A stretch of 64,000 nucleotides of DNA from Pseudomonas sp. 5P_3.1_Bac2 (GTDB lineage: Bacteria > Pseudomonadota > Gammaproteobacteria > Pseudomonadales > Pseudomonadaceae). Each line of letters begins with the position of its first letter. Position 1 is the stretch's first letter. Positions 8,795 through 18,311 of the stretch are shown here, piece by piece. The stretch is taken from assembly GCF_025465995.1 (NCBI RefSeq), contig NZ_JANLNY010000023.1, positions 1 through 64,000 of the forward strand, read 5' to 3'. A program made the position numbers and the translations under genes. A model generated the notes under the pieces. The model made no database searches. It worked only from the letters and a program-made list of their open reading frames with translations, and had not been told where the DNA came from.

Positions 8795-10263
8795 CGGAAC
8801 GGCGGCTCGTCGAAGCTGCGCAACTTGCGCGAGTGCAACGAATTGAGCTGGCAACGCAGCAGCTCCAAGGCGCAGATGCCGATATGCAGGTGCTGGGTGA
8901 CCGCCCGCTCGTAGAATGCGCCGGCCGCGCCGGGCAGTTTGATCTCGCTGTGCAACGGCTTATCCGATACGCACAACAAGGTGCCGTAGGGCACCCGCAG
9001 GCGATAGCCTTGGGCGGCGATGGTGCCGCTTTCCATATCCACCGCCACGGCGCGGGACAGGTTGATCAGCGGGCGCTCTTGGGCCCAGCGCAGCTCCCAG
9101 TTGCGGTCGTCGTAAGTCAGCACAGTGCCGGTGCGCAGGCGTTTTTTCAGCTCTTCGCCCTCTTCTCCCGTGACCTGTTTGGCCGCCTCTTGCAGCGCCT
9201 GCTGCACTTCCGCCAAGGCCGGCAACGGGATGTTGGGCGGCAGCACCCGGTCGAGGATACCGTCGCGGCGCATATAGGCGTGGGCCAACACATAGTCGCC
9301 GATGGTTTGCGATTGGCGCAGGCCGCCGCAGTGGCCAATCATCAGCCAGCAATGGGGGCGCAGCACGGCCAGGTGATCGGTGATGTTCTTCGCGTTGGAC
9401 GGACCGACGCCGATATTGACCAAAGTAATGCCGTGGCCATCGTCGGTTTGCAGGTGATAAGCCGGCATCTGATAACGGTGCCAAACCACCCCTTCGATAA
9501 TCGCCTGCATCTCCCCCTCAGGCATGCCGCGCTTCACGATCACGTTGCCGGGCAGCACCATCTGGGTAAAGCGAGAGTCGCTTTGCAGTACATCCAGACC
9601 ATGGCGGATGAACTGATCGACATAGCGGTGATAGTTGGTCAGCAGAATCCACGGCTGCACATGTCGCCAGTCACTGCCGGTGTAGTGCACCAAGCGGCGC
9701 AGAGAAAAGTCGGTACGCGCGGCATCGAACAGGGCCAGGGGCAGCGGGTCGATGTTCTCCCAATCAAACAAACCATCGGCGGTGCCGTCGCTGGCGGCGG
9801 ACAGGTCCGTACTGGGGAATACCCGCGCCAGCTCAGCCGCGGTGACGCCCTTGCCGCCCAGCTCGTCGCCCTGTTCCACCACATAGGGGTAGGGAATATT
9901 CTGCTGGCTGAGGCCTACTTCCAGCTGCACGGTGAAGTCACTGAGCAGCGGGCGCAATTGTTCCAGCAGGTACTTACGAAATGCCTGCGGGTGGGTCACG
10001 GTCACGCTGTAAGTGCCGGGCACCTGGACCTTGGCATAGGCGCGCACGCTGGCCGGGACCTCTTCGAGGCAGGCATAGCGCAGGCGCAGTTCCGGGTAGC
10101 GGAACATCAGTTGCTGTTCGGCAGTGGGCCGTTCGCGCTCAGCCAAATAACGTTTCAGGGCCTGGCGCAAAGCCTGGGTGGCTTGCTGATAGAGCTCAAT
10201 TAACTGATCAACGGCCTGCTCGGCACTGTGGACCTGTTTAAAGCCAGTGTCTGACTGCGTCAC
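8791..10263 (-). CDS. amn: AMP nucleosidase
   Basis: 490 residues from a GTG start at 10263. That start is chosen because AGGAG lies 6 bases upstream and the length then matches E. coli Amn (484); an upstream in-frame ATG would add 22 residues without a good ribosome-binding site. Conserved blocks: LVNIGVGPSNAKNITDHLAV, IGHCGGLRQSQTIGDYVLAH, AVDMESGTIAAQGYR and the C-terminal [14 protein letters not shown]. The enzyme hydrolyses AMP to adenine and ribose 5-phosphate in the cytoplasm, lowering AMP during adenylate stress. It has an N-terminal AMP-specific domain and a C-terminal nucleoside-phosphorylase fold. Monocistronic, with its promoter in the 10264-10645 gap. Confidence 0.95.
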   Translation of the reverse strand: MTQSDTGFKQVHSAEQAVDQLIELYQQATQALRQALKRYLAERERPTAEQQLMFRYPELRLRYACLEEVPASVRAYAKVQVPGTYSVTVTHPQAFRKYLLEQLRPLLSDFTVQLEVGLSQQNIPYPYVVEQGDELGGKGVTAAELARVFPSTDLSAASDGTADGLFDWENIDPLPLALFDAARTDFSLRRLVHYTGSDWRHVQPWILLTNYHRYVDQFIRHGLDVLQSDSRFTQMVLPGNVIVKRGMPEGEMQAIIEGVVWHRYQMPAYHLQTDDGHGITLVNIGVGPSNAKNITDHLAVLRPHCWLMIGHCGGLRQSQTIGDYVLAHAYMRRDGILDRVLPPNIPLPALAEVQQALQEAAKQVTGEEGEELKKRLRTGTVLTYDDRNWELRWAQERPLINLSRAVAVDMESGTIAAQGYRLRVPYGTLLCVSDKPLHSEIKLPGAAGAFYERAVTQHLHIGICALELLRCQLNSLHSRKLRSFDEPPFR

Positions 10264-10645
10264 TTCAAACTCCTCTGCAATGAATAATGATGGCATTGTC
10301 ACTGACCGACGCCACCTGCACATGTTCAACCGATAGCCTGCGATTGACCCAGGGTGGCGATCTGCCTAGACTGCCGGCCCTTTTTAGTCACCCCACTGCA
10401 CGCCATGTTGCCCTTTGCCTACCTGCCCTGCGCCCAGCAGCCAAGCCCGACTTGGTTATGCCGCACGTGGCCGAGTGATGCGCAACAACGCCGCCGGCGT
10501 GCCGTGCTGTTCGCCTTTACCTTCTCGCCGCCCGGCGTCCTCGCTTAGACCCATTCGCGCTTAGACCCATTCGCGCTTAGGCGCACAGCGTTTGCTTGTT
10601 CTGAGCAGAGTCTCGGTTTACCCAGCCCGTTGGGCGGAGTTTGTC
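10264..10645. other. Divergent intergenic region between amn and the MFS gene
   Basis: This 382-bp gap must hold the promoters of both genes. I see no convincing -35/-10 pair, riboswitch or gene. The only clear structure is a short tandem repeat, listed separately. Short reading frames here lack ribosome-binding sites. Confidence 0.5.
10542..10580. repeat. 16-bp tandem repeat (about 2.4 copies)
   Basis: The unit cgcttagacccattcg occurs at 10542-10557 and again at 10558-10573, then its first 7 bases once more (10574-10580). It lies ~65 bp upstream of the MFS start, so it sits in or near that gene's promoter or leader. Confidence 0.8.
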
Positions 10646-11803
10646 ATGAAGCGTTATTGGTTAACCCTGTTGATTTTCGCAGCATCGGTGGTCGGCTTGA
10701 GTATGGGCGCCACGTTGCCATTAGTCTCCCTGCGCCTGCATGAAGCCGGCGCCAGCACCTTGCTGATCGGCCTGATCAGCGCCATTCCGGCCGCGGGGAT
10801 GATTCTCGCCGCCATTCTGACCCAGCCACTGTGCCGGCGTTTTAGCGGACGCCATCTGTACCTCGGCTGCTTTGCCTTAAGCGCCGTGAGTGTGGCGGCG
10901 CTGGAGTTCTTGCCCACCGCCCTGAGCTGGCTGGTCTTGGCCCGCCTGCTGCTCGGGGTGGCCATGGGCGTGGCGGTGATTCTCGGCGAGTCGTGGGTCA
11001 ACGAGCTGTGCGAAGAGCGCCGCCGCGGCCAGATTGTGGCGCTGTACGCCGCCAGCTTTACCGGCTTTCAACTGGCCGGCCCGGCGCTGATCAGCCTGCT
11101 CGGCGCGCAAAGCCCGTGGCTGGTGATTCTAGTCAGTGCGGCCAACCTCGTCGCACTGCTGCTGATCTGGCTCTATCTGCCCAGCCAGGCCCCGCAGGAG
11201 CAAGCCGATGCAGGCCGTAGTTTCTCCCTCATGGGCTTTATCAAGGTGGCGCCAGCGCTGTGCATCGGCGTGCTGTTCTTCGCCTTTTTCGATGCCGTGG
11301 TGCTGTCGTTATTCCCCGTGTATGCCAGTGGCCACGGCTATGCCTTAGGCGTAGCGGCGCTGATGGCGAGCATTATCCTGGCCGGCGACATGGTGTTTCA
11401 GGTGCCACTGGGCTGGCTCTCGGATCGCCTGGATCGGCGCAGCCTGCATCTGCTCTGCGGGCTACTGACCTTAGGCATCGGCAGTGCCCTGCCGTGGCTG
11501 ATGGGCCATGCCGAGATGCTGTGGCCGGCACTGATACTGCTTGGCGCGGCCGCCGGCGGGATTTATACCCTGGCCCTGGTGTTGATCGGCCAGGATTTTC
11601 GCGGCAGCGACTTAGTTACGGCCAACGCCTGCGTCGGCATGCTGTGGGGCATCGGCAGCCTCAGCGGACCACTGCTTAGTGGCGCGCTGATGAGCACCGG
11701 CCCCCACGGCCTGCCGCTAACCCTGGGCCTGGCCGCCAGCCTGTTTGTCGCTGCCGCTCTGCTTAGCCTCGGCCGCGTTCGCCGCGCCCGCGCGGCGGCT
11801 TAA
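10646..11803 (+). CDS. Major facilitator superfamily transporter (YcaD-like)
   Basis: 385 residues, almost entirely hydrophobic, with about 12 membrane helices. MFS signatures: the cytoplasmic loop between helices 2 and 3 (QPLCRRFSGRHLY) and a second copy after the centre (PLGWLSDRLDRRSLHL, the GxLxDRxGRR-like motif). Start at 10646 with a GGAG-like site upstream; an upstream in-frame extension is not needed. It is in the family of small drug/sugar efflux proteins such as YcaD; the substrate cannot be told. Its stop codon directly abuts the stop of the convergent acyl-CoA dehydrogenase gene. Confidence 0.85.
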   Translation: MKRYWLTLLIFAASVVGLSMGATLPLVSLRLHEAGASTLLIGLISAIPAAGMILAAILTQPLCRRFSGRHLYLGCFALSAVSVAALEFLPTALSWLVLARLLLGVAMGVAVILGESWVNELCEERRRGQIVALYAASFTGFQLAGPALISLLGAQSPWLVILVSAANLVALLLIWLYLPSQAPQEQADAGRSFSLMGFIKVAPALCIGVLFFAFFDAVVLSLFPVYASGHGYALGVAALMASIILAGDMVFQVPLGWLSDRLDRRSLHLLCGLLTLGIGSALPWLMGHAEMLWPALILLGAAAGGIYTLALVLIGQDFRGSDLVTANACVGMLWGIGSLSGPLLSGALMSTGPHGLPLTLGLAASLFVAAALLSLGRVRRARAAA

Positions 11804-13462
11804 CTACAGCCCCGACGGCGTGCTGCGGGCAAGCAACGCCTCGACTGCCACGCCGCGCGGCAAGGTGCCATAGACCCGCGCCTGGCGGGCAATGCGGCTA
11901 GCAATAAAGGCATCGGACACCGCGCTGTTGCCTGCCTCCAACAGCAGCTTGGCTTGCAGCGCCACCGCCATGTCTTCGGTGAGCTGACGAGCCCGGTATT
12001 GAATATCCGCCGTATCGCTAAAGGCCGCTTTCAGCCTGCGGATATGGGCCGCCAGCTCAGGCGCACCGTGACCATCACCCAGCTCGTGAAACAGCGCATC
12101 GAGCACGCCCGGCTCCTTCGACAGCGCACGCAACACGTCCAAGCACTGCACGTTGCCCGAGCCCTCCCAGATCGAGTTGACCGGCGCCTCGCGGTACAAA
12201 CGCGGCATGATGGTTTCCTCGACATAACCGGCGCCGCCCATGCACTCGCTGGCCTCGGCGATCATTTCTGGCGCGCGCTTGCAGATCCAGTATTTGCCGA
12301 TGGCCGTCACCAGCCGGGCGAACTTGGCTTCTTGCTCGTCATGGCGATTATCCAGCGCCTTGCCCATGCGCATCGTCAGCGCCAGCGCCGCTTCGCTCTC
12401 AAGCGCCAGGTCAGCCAAGACGTTTTGCATCAGTGGCTGCTCGGCCAACAGCCGCCCCCCGACCTTACGGTTCGCGCAGTGGTGGCTGGCTTGGGCCACG
12501 GCCTGGCGCATCAAGCTGCTGGAGCCGACCATGCAATCGAAGCGGGTCATGGCCACCATTTCAATAATGGTCGGCACGCCGCGCCCCTCCTCGCCAAGCA
12601 TCCAGGCCAGGGCGCCACGGTATTCAATCTCACTGCTGGCGTTCGCCCAGTTGCCCAACTTGTTTTTCAGGCGCTGGATGTAGAACTCATTGCGCGAACC
12701 ATCGGGGCGGTGCCGGGGCACGAGGAAGCAGGTCAGGCCCTTGTCGGTCTGCGCCAAGGTGAGGAAGGCATCGCACATCGGCGCCGAGCAAAACCACTTG
12801 TGCCCGACCAGTTCATACAGCTGACCGGGGCCGCCGAGCCCGACCGCATAAGCGCGCGTGGTGTTAGCGCGGACATCGGTGCCACCTTGCTTTTCAGTCA
12901 TGGCCATGCCGATGGTGACCCCGGCCTTCTGCTCCATCGGCACGTTGCGCGGGTCATAGTGCGGGGCGAGGATTTTCGGCAGCCACTGCGCGGCGACATC
13001 GGCCTGCAACTGAATCGCCGGCACGGCGGCAAAGGTCATGGTCAGCGGACAACCACTGGCGGCCTCGGCCTGGCTGTGCAGATAGGTCAAGCCAGCGCGC
13101 ACCACGTTGGCGCCGGGCTTAGGCTCGAGCCAGGGCAAAGCCGGCAGACCGTGTTCGATGGCCGTGCGCATCAGCTCATGATAGGCCGGATGGAAGTCGA
13201 CCTGATCGATACGCGTGCCATAGCGGTCGTGGCTGCGCAGTTGCGGCTTATGCTCATTGGCCAGGAAGCCAGCGGCCATCAGCGGCCCGCCGGCCAGCGC
13301 GCCATAGGCGTCTAAACGCGCCGCCCCCCAGGCACCACCGAAGCGGGCGATCCACTCCTGCAAGGCGATATCGCTGCGGTACAGGTTAATGCCGTCCAGC
13401 GGCGGTACCTGATTGAACACTTCGTGAGTCTCGGCATAAAAACTCGGGTTGTGCGCATTCAT
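11804..13462 (-). CDS. AidB-like acyl-CoA dehydrogenase
   Basis: 552 residues from ATG 13462, with GAGGAG 8 bases upstream. The N-terminal segment (about residues 1-170, FYAETHEVFNQVPPL, NPxxRSHDRYG-like region) is the extra domain seen in AidB. The FAD-binding core follows (MTEKQGGTDVRANTT, then VGHKWFCSAPMCDAFLTLAQ), with ECMGGAGYVEE and WEGSGNVQCLDVLRAL in the C-terminal helical domain. AidB proteins bind FAD and DNA and belong to the alkylation response in E. coli; here no ada or alkA gene is nearby, so a role as a true acyl-CoA dehydrogenase is equally possible. It forms an operon with the TetR gene 5 bp upstream and is probably controlled by it. Confidence 0.88.
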   Translation of the reverse strand: MNAHNPSFYAETHEVFNQVPPLDGINLYRSDIALQEWIARFGGAWGAARLDAYGALAGGPLMAAGFLANEHKPQLRSHDRYGTRIDQVDFHPAYHELMRTAIEHGLPALPWLEPKPGANVVRAGLTYLHSQAEAASGCPLTMTFAAVPAIQLQADVAAQWLPKILAPHYDPRNVPMEQKAGVTIGMAMTEKQGGTDVRANTTRAYAVGLGGPGQLYELVGHKWFCSAPMCDAFLTLAQTDKGLTCFLVPRHRPDGSRNEFYIQRLKNKLGNWANASSEIEYRGALAWMLGEEGRGVPTIIEMVAMTRFDCMVGSSSLMRQAVAQASHHCANRKVGGRLLAEQPLMQNVLADLALESEAALALTMRMGKALDNRHDEQEAKFARLVTAIGKYWICKRAPEMIAEASECMGGAGYVEETIMPRLYREAPVNSIWEGSGNVQCLDVLRALSKEPGVLDALFHELGDGHGAPELAAHIRRLKAAFSDTADIQYRARQLTEDMAVALQAKLLLEAGNSAVSDAFIASRIARQARVYGTLPRGVAVEALLARSTPSGL

Positions 13463-13467
13463 GTTCG

Positions 13468-14100
13468 TCACTCCTCGGCGCCAACGGCGCGTAGACAAAA
13501 GCTCAGCAAGGCCTGGCTGACTTGCTCCAGGCTAGCGGCGGGATAACCGGCTTCACGGGCCGCGCGGGCCGGCGGCGACAGCGGGCCGACCAAGGCCTCG
13601 GCAATTGCCCCGACCAAACAGGCGGCCACCAGATTGACTTGCTGCACGCGGAACACACCCAACTGGGCGCCCTCGTTGAGCAACTGGGTAAAGAGTTCGG
13701 CGTAGGCTTCGCGAAAACGCAGGCGCTGCTGATCGACCTCGGCGTCCACCGGCTCGGCAATCAGAGCAAAGGCCAACTGGCGACTGTGCCAGGCCCGCGT
13801 GGCAAACAGCCTAATGCCGGCACGCAGACGCGCCACTGGCGAGCCCGGCGCGCCCATCACCGCTTTGAGCGCCTCCACCTCACGCTGGCTGGCCAAGGCA
13901 AATACCTCGGCAGCCAAACTGCCTTTGCTTGGCACGTAGCGGTACAGACTGCCGGTGGCAATGCCGACGTCTTCGGCCAACGTCAGCATGGTCAACGCCG
14001 CAAAACCGCCATCGGCCACCCGCGCCAAGGCGCTGCTGATAATGCGTTGGCGGATGCTCTGTTCGCGCTCCTGACGAGCGCTGCGGGAAGACGCAGGCAT
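13468..14100 (-). CDS. TetR family regulator of the AidB-like gene
   Basis: 210 residues. The N-terminal helix-turn-helix spans about residues 15-65 (IRQRIISSALARVADGGFAA, GIATGSLYRYVPSK), followed by an all-helical ligand-binding domain. It is the first gene of a two-gene operon with the acyl-CoA dehydrogenase (5 bp apart). Immediately upstream of its start is a perfect 17-bp inverted repeat, so self-repression of the operon is very likely. The inducer is plausibly an acyl-CoA or fatty acid, judging from the partner gene; this is inference. Confidence 0.93.
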   Translation of the reverse strand: MPASSRSARQEREQSIRQRIISSALARVADGGFAALTMLTLAEDVGIATGSLYRYVPSKGSLAAEVFALASQREVEALKAVMGAPGSPVARLRAGIRLFATRAWHSRQLAFALIAEPVDAEVDQQRLRFREAYAELFTQLLNEGAQLGVFRVQQVNLVAACLVGAIAEALVGPLSPPARAAREAGYPAASLEQVSQALLSFCLRAVGAEE

Positions 14101-14103
14101 AGG

Positions 14104-14145
14104 CTGAATCCTGATTCACTATTACTAAAGTGAATCAGGATTCAG
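14104..14145. promoter_or_regulatory. Probable TetR operator: perfect 17-bp inverted repeat
   Basis: Left arm ctgaatcctgattcact (14104-14120) and right arm agtgaatcaggattcag (14129-14145) are exact reverse complements with an 8-bp AT-rich spacer. Each arm itself contains the near-palindrome TGAATC-N2-GATTCA, so the site can be read as two adjacent operators. It begins 4 bp upstream of the tetR ATG. Confidence 0.85.
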
Positions 14146-14203
14146 CTACTGACTAAAGGGTGATTCCGGGCACAACAGCGGGTGAAAGCGCCAGGCGACG
14201 GAC

Positions 14204-16606
14204 TTACAAAGAGGCCGGTTCGAGCGGCTCTTGCACAGCACACAGCACCCAGTCATGCAGGGCGCTGCGCAGTTGCTCGAACTTCAGCGGCGTGTGGAAG
14301 CAGTCATTCATGCCCACTTCAATGCAGTGTTCGCGCTCGCCATGATCGCCGCCTTCGGCCAAGCCCAGCACCGGCAGTTGCGCACAGCCGGGCAGGTTGC
14401 GCAGGGCACGGCAGGTGGCATAGCCGTCCAACATATCCAGCTGGCAATTGATCAGCACCCCGTCGATGCGCTCACGACTGAGCAACTCCAGCGCGGCGGC
14501 GCCGTCATCGACGATGCGCACCTGATAGCCCATCTTCAGCAGCATGCCGCGTACCACCAGCTGGCTGATGGCATTGCCCTCGACCAGCAACAGCGTGCAC
14601 TGCTCAGGGCTGCGCAGCACCGGGCCATGCTGCAGACGCGTGGCCAGCGGCGCGCGCGCTTGGGCCGGCAGGGTCAATGGCAGTTCCAGACGGAAGCTGC
14701 TGCCCTGGCCGGGTACGGATTCATGGCTGAGCTGACCGCCGAGCAGATCCACCAGCTCGCGGCACATGGCCAGGCCAATACCCAGACCGCCGTATTGCCG
14801 GGTCATCGAGCCGTCGACTTGCAGGAACGGTTGATAGAGTTTGCTGCTCTCGCTCTTGGCAAAACCGACGCCGCTGTCGATCACTTCAAAACGCAGCGGC
14901 AATACATCGCTGGCCTTGCCAGCAGCCATCACGCGCAGGCGAATGGTGCCGCGCTGGGTGAACTTAAGGGCGTTATCAAGCAAGCAATTGAGCGCCTGGT
15001 GCAACTTGGTGGCATCGCCTTCGACGTTATCCGGCAGGCTTTCATCCACTTGCAGCAACAGGTCCAGGCCCTTGCTGGAAGCACGCGCCATCGACGCCGA
15101 CAGAAGGCCATCGAGCAGGCCGCGCAAGCTGAAGGTTTCCCGCCGTGGGTAGAGGCGCCCGGCTTGCAGCTCGGTCAGGCCCAGCAAGTCGTTGATCAAG
15201 CGCATCATGTCCCGCGACGAGCTGGTGGCGGTCTTATGGTAGTGCTCCATCTCGCCGTCCAGCGGCAGCGTGCGCATCAACTCCAGCGAGCCAATCACGC
15301 CGTTCATGGGCGTGCGCAGTTCATGGCTGACTGTGGCGAGGAATTCATCTTTGAGGCGGTTACTGTTGGCCAGTTCCTGATTCAACGCCTCCAGTTTCAT
15401 CCCTGCATCTTTCAGGATACGCGTGCGCTCCTGCTTCATGATGTTGATGCGATCGGCCAAGGCCAGCGACAGCAGCCCCACCTCAACCGCCGAGCCGATC
15501 TGGCTGGCGTACATGGTCAGGAACATATTCGGCAGATAGCCCAGCAGCATCAGCGCATTGACCATGCCGCCGAGCAGGAACGCGGTCCAGGCGATGATAA
15601 AGAAGCGCGCCACACGCATGCCTTTCATCCACGCAATGACGCCGCTGGCAAACGCCACCACGGTGAAGATCAGACTCAGATAAGTGGCCAACAACATCGA
15701 CAGCGAATAAGGCACGGTCAGGGCCAAGGTCATGACCAGGGCGCCGCCGGCGACTAGCAGCAGCAGACTGCGGTCGATCCAGGTGCTGTGCTCGCTGGTG
15801 CGCAAGAAGCGCCGCGCGAACTGGCCACCAAAGACCAGCGCCGCGCCGATAAAGAACGGCGTAGCCGCATTCGCCCACCAGGGATTATTCGGCCAGAAAT
15901 ATTCAATCGCCGCGCCGTTCACCGACAGCTGATACAGACCAAAGGCGGCGATATAGAAGATGTAAAACAGGTAGCTGGTGTCACGGACACCGAAGTAGAT
16001 AAACAGGTTGTAAATCAGCATGACCAACAGCACGCCGTAGATCATGCCCAGCACATACACCCGCGCGGGCTGCTCTTCTACATAAGCTTGCGGGCTCCAC
16101 AGGGTCAGCGGCGCCTGAATCGAGCCCTGGCTTTGCAAGCGCAAATAGATCTGCTGCGCCTTGCCAGGCGGTAAGTCGAGTTCAAACACATAGTTGTGTT
16201 GACGCACCTGACGGCTGCTAAACGGCAAGCTGTCACCCGTGTGCTGCCGCAAATGGAAGCGACCTTGCTCATCTGCGCTGTACAGGCGCAGATCGTCCAG
16301 CGGCGGGTAGGCTAACTCAAGCAACCAGGGACGATGGGAGCCTTGGTGTTTGGGCATAAACGCCAAGTCCAGACGAATCCAAAAGACGGAGGGGGAATAG
16401 CCTTCATTGAGCACCGACTCGCGGTGTTGATGAAAACTATTTTGCATGGCCTTGGAACTGATGTCCTCGATAGTGGCATCACCACGAACATCCTCAAACA
16501 CCTGCATATGAGTGCCTAAGGGGAGACGCCGAGTATCTTCATCAAATTCTAGAGCACCGGCTAAGCCTGGCACTAACAACAGAATACAGAGCAGAAAATA
16601 GGGCAT
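14204..16606 (-). CDS. ladS: LadS-type hybrid sensor kinase with degenerate receiver
   Basis: 800 residues: signal peptide (1-19), periplasmic 7TMR-DISM extracellular domain (~25-175), seven-helix 7TM-DISM region (~183-388), HisKA dimerisation domain with SHELRTP (His428), HATPase domain (N545, DSGVG 577-581, GGLGIGLAM 606-614) and a C-terminal receiver-like domain (~670-785). This architecture, and the position divergent from thiD, match LadS (PA3974), which responds to calcium and feeds the Gac/Rsm switch between motile and biofilm life. The kinase core is intact. In the receiver the acidic pair is EG (676-677), the phospho-acceptor position is Asn720, the Thr/Ser position is Ala750 and the Lys position is Thr772, so it cannot be phosphorylated in the usual way. 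The start lacks a clear Shine-Dalgarno sequence. Confidence 0.9.
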   Translation of the reverse strand: MPYFLLCILLLVPGLAGALEFDEDTRRLPLGTHMQVFEDVRGDATIEDISSKAMQNSFHQHRESVLNEGYSPSVFWIRLDLAFMPKHQGSHRPWLLELAYPPLDDLRLYSADEQGRFHLRQHTGDSLPFSSRQVRQHNYVFELDLPPGKAQQIYLRLQSQGSIQAPLTLWSPQAYVEEQPARVYVLGMIYGVLLVMLIYNLFIYFGVRDTSYLFYIFYIAAFGLYQLSVNGAAIEYFWPNNPWWANAATPFFIGAALVFGGQFARRFLRTSEHSTWIDRSLLLLVAGGALVMTLALTVPYSLSMLLATYLSLIFTVVAFASGVIAWMKGMRVARFFIIAWTAFLLGGMVNALMLLGYLPNMFLTMYASQIGSAVEVGLLSLALADRINIMKQERTRILKDAGMKLEALNQELANSNRLKDEFLATVSHELRTPMNGVIGSLELMRTLPLDGEMEHYHKTATSSSRDMMRLINDLLGLTELQAGRLYPRRETFSLRGLLDGLLSASMARASSKGLDLLLQVDESLPDNVEGDATKLHQALNCLLDNALKFTQRGTIRLRVMAAGKASDVLPLRFEVIDSGVGFAKSESSKLYQPFLQVDGSMTRQYGGLGIGLAMCRELVDLLGGQLSHESVPGQGSSFRLELPLTLPAQARAPLATRLQHGPVLRSPEQCTLLLVEGNAISQLVVRGMLLKMGYQVRIVDDGAAALELLSRERIDGVLINCQLDMLDGYATCRALRNLPGCAQLPVLGLAEGGDHGEREHCIEVGMNDCFHTPLKFEQLRSALHDWVLCAVQEPLEPASL

Positions 16607-16825
16607 GCTGAAAGGCCGCAGTGAAGCACTAATATCACCGCAGAAAGCGGCATGGATAAACAGCGTATAAACTTTAGCATAGGTATTTATGGCGATTACC
16701 CAGCATAAATCGCAAAAAAACGGACATTGCGCCGCCTAAAAGGTCGCCTGTTTCACATCCTTGGCAATAGATTCGCCTACCCGCGGCGGCCTCTTCCAAG
16801 CGGTTTGGTGCTAAGCTCGCGCACC

Positions 16826-17620
16826 ATGAAAACGCCTACCTCTCGCCCCGTAGTGCTGTGCCTGTCCGGACACGACCCCAGTGGTGGTGCTGGCTTGCAA
16901 GCCGATATCGAAGCCCTGCTCGCCCAACACTGTCACGCCGCACCGACTGTGACCGCGTTAACCGTGCAAGACACCGTCAACGTCAGTGACTTTCGCGTGC
17001 TCGATCGCGAATGGGTGCTGGCCCAAGCCAACGCTGTGATCAACGATATGCCAGTGGCGGCGGTCAAGCTGGGCATGCTCGGCTCCACCGCGATGGTCGA
17101 CACCGTGCTGGAAATCATGCAGCGCCTGCCCGCTGTGCCGTTGGTCTGCGACCCGGTATTGCGGGCCGGCGGCGGTGGTGCCCTGGGCAAAGATGAAGTC
17201 GGCTTTGCCATGCGCGAACGCCTGTTCCCGGTGGCCACCATTGCCACGCCGAACTTACCGGAAGCGCGCATCCTCGCCGAACTGCCGCACGGCAGCGCCG
17301 ACGAATGCGCGGCCAAGCTCCTGCCGCATATCCGCCATCTGCTGATTACCGGCGGCCATGGCGATGAGCATGAAGTGCATAACCGCCTGTACAGCCGCGA
17401 CGGCAGCCAGCACACCTTTACCTGTCAGCGCTTGCCGGGCAGCTATCACGGTTCCGGCTGTACCCTAGCCAGTGCCTTGGCCGGACGTTTAGCCCTGGGC
17501 CAAGAACTGGTCAGCGCCGTGCAGTTTGCTTTGGATTACACCTGGCGCACCCTGCGCGACGCTGAAGCACCCGGCCACGGCCAATACATCCCGCGCCGCT
17601 TGCCGTTGGATTTCAGTTGA
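16826..17620 (+). CDS. thiD: Hydroxymethylpyrimidine/phosphomethylpyrimidine kinase
   Basis: 264 residues from ATG 16826. Ribokinase-fold signatures: [14 protein letters not shown] near the N-terminus and [16 protein letters not shown], with the anion hole and catalytic Cys/Gly region, near the C-terminus. It phosphorylates HMP and then HMP-phosphate to HMP diphosphate for thiamine synthesis, in the cytoplasm. It is the first gene of thiD-thiE-hemL; the next start is only 13 bp after its stop. No TPP riboswitch is visible in the 220-bp divergent region shared with ladS. Confidence 0.94.
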   Translation: MKTPTSRPVVLCLSGHDPSGGAGLQADIEALLAQHCHAAPTVTALTVQDTVNVSDFRVLDREWVLAQANAVINDMPVAAVKLGMLGSTAMVDTVLEIMQRLPAVPLVCDPVLRAGGGGALGKDEVGFAMRERLFPVATIATPNLPEARILAELPHGSADECAAKLLPHIRHLLITGGHGDEHEVHNRLYSRDGSQHTFTCQRLPGSYHGSGCTLASALAGRLALGQELVSAVQFALDYTWRTLRDAEAPGHGQYIPRRLPLDFS

Positions 17621-17633
17621 TGGAGGGTTTGCT

Positions 17634-18260
17634 GTGAAGCTGCGTGGTCTATACGCCATCACCGATAGTCAATTACTTAATGGCCGCTTGCTGGCCTACG
17701 TCGAGGCGGCGCTCAAGGGCGGCGCGAAGTTGCTGCAATACCGCGACAAGTCCAACGATGCCGCGCGCCGTCTGCGTGAAGCCGATGCCTTGGGCGAGCT
17801 GTGCAGTCGCTACGGCGCGCACCTGATCATCAACGATGACGCCGAACTGGCCGCCCGTTTAGGCGTGGGCCTGCACCTCGGCCAGGAGGATGGCTCGCTG
17901 GCTGTCGCCCGCGCCCTGCTCGGGCGCCAAGCGATGATCGGCGCCACCTGTCACAGCCACTTAGAGCTGGCCGATGTCGCCGCCAAAGAAGGTGCCAGCT
18001 ACGTCGCTTTCGGCCGCTTCTTTAACTCCCAGACCAAGCCGGGCGCGCCCAGCGCCAGCCTGGACTTACTGCAACAGGCTAAAGCCCAGTGCAACCTGCC
18101 CATCGTCGCCATCGGTGGGGTGACCGTGGAGAACGGCGCCGAGTTGATTCGTCACGGCGCCGACATGCTCGCCGTGGTCCACGGCCTGTTCGGTGCCGAC
18201 TCCGCCGCCGAAGTCGAACGGCGTGCCCAGACGTTTAGCCAACTGTTTGCCGATTCCTAA
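17634..18260 (+). CDS. thiE: Thiamine-phosphate synthase
   Basis: 208 residues from GTG 17634, preceded by TGGAGGG. TIM-barrel motifs: LQYRDK (~33-38), [29 protein letters not shown] and [14 protein letters not shown], then [11 protein letters not shown] and [12 protein letters not shown] in the phosphate-binding part. It joins HMP diphosphate, made by the upstream ThiD, to thiazole phosphate to give thiamine phosphate. It is translationally close to thiD and to hemL. Confidence 0.95.
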   Translation: MKLRGLYAITDSQLLNGRLLAYVEAALKGGAKLLQYRDKSNDAARRLREADALGELCSRYGAHLIINDDAELAARLGVGLHLGQEDGSLAVARALLGRQAMIGATCHSHLELADVAAKEGASYVAFGRFFNSQTKPGAPSASLDLLQQAKAQCNLPIVAIGGVTVENGAELIRHGADMLAVVHGLFGADSAAEVERRAQTFSQLFADS

Positions 18261-18311
18261 TTAAAAATAGTGGGCCGCTTGCGGCCCGTAGCGATCTTGC
18301 GAGGCCCTGTC

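Noticed and set aside
8833..10203. 456-aa frame opposite amn
   Set aside because: Amn is unambiguous on the other strand; the frame reflects GC-rich codon structure only.
10287..10478. 63-aa frame in the amn-MFS gap
   Set aside because: No ribosome-binding site, no recognisable domain and overlap with the amn promoter region.
16607..16825. TPP riboswitch before thiD
   Set aside because: No conserved thi-box core (CUGAGA...) was seen in the divergent region.
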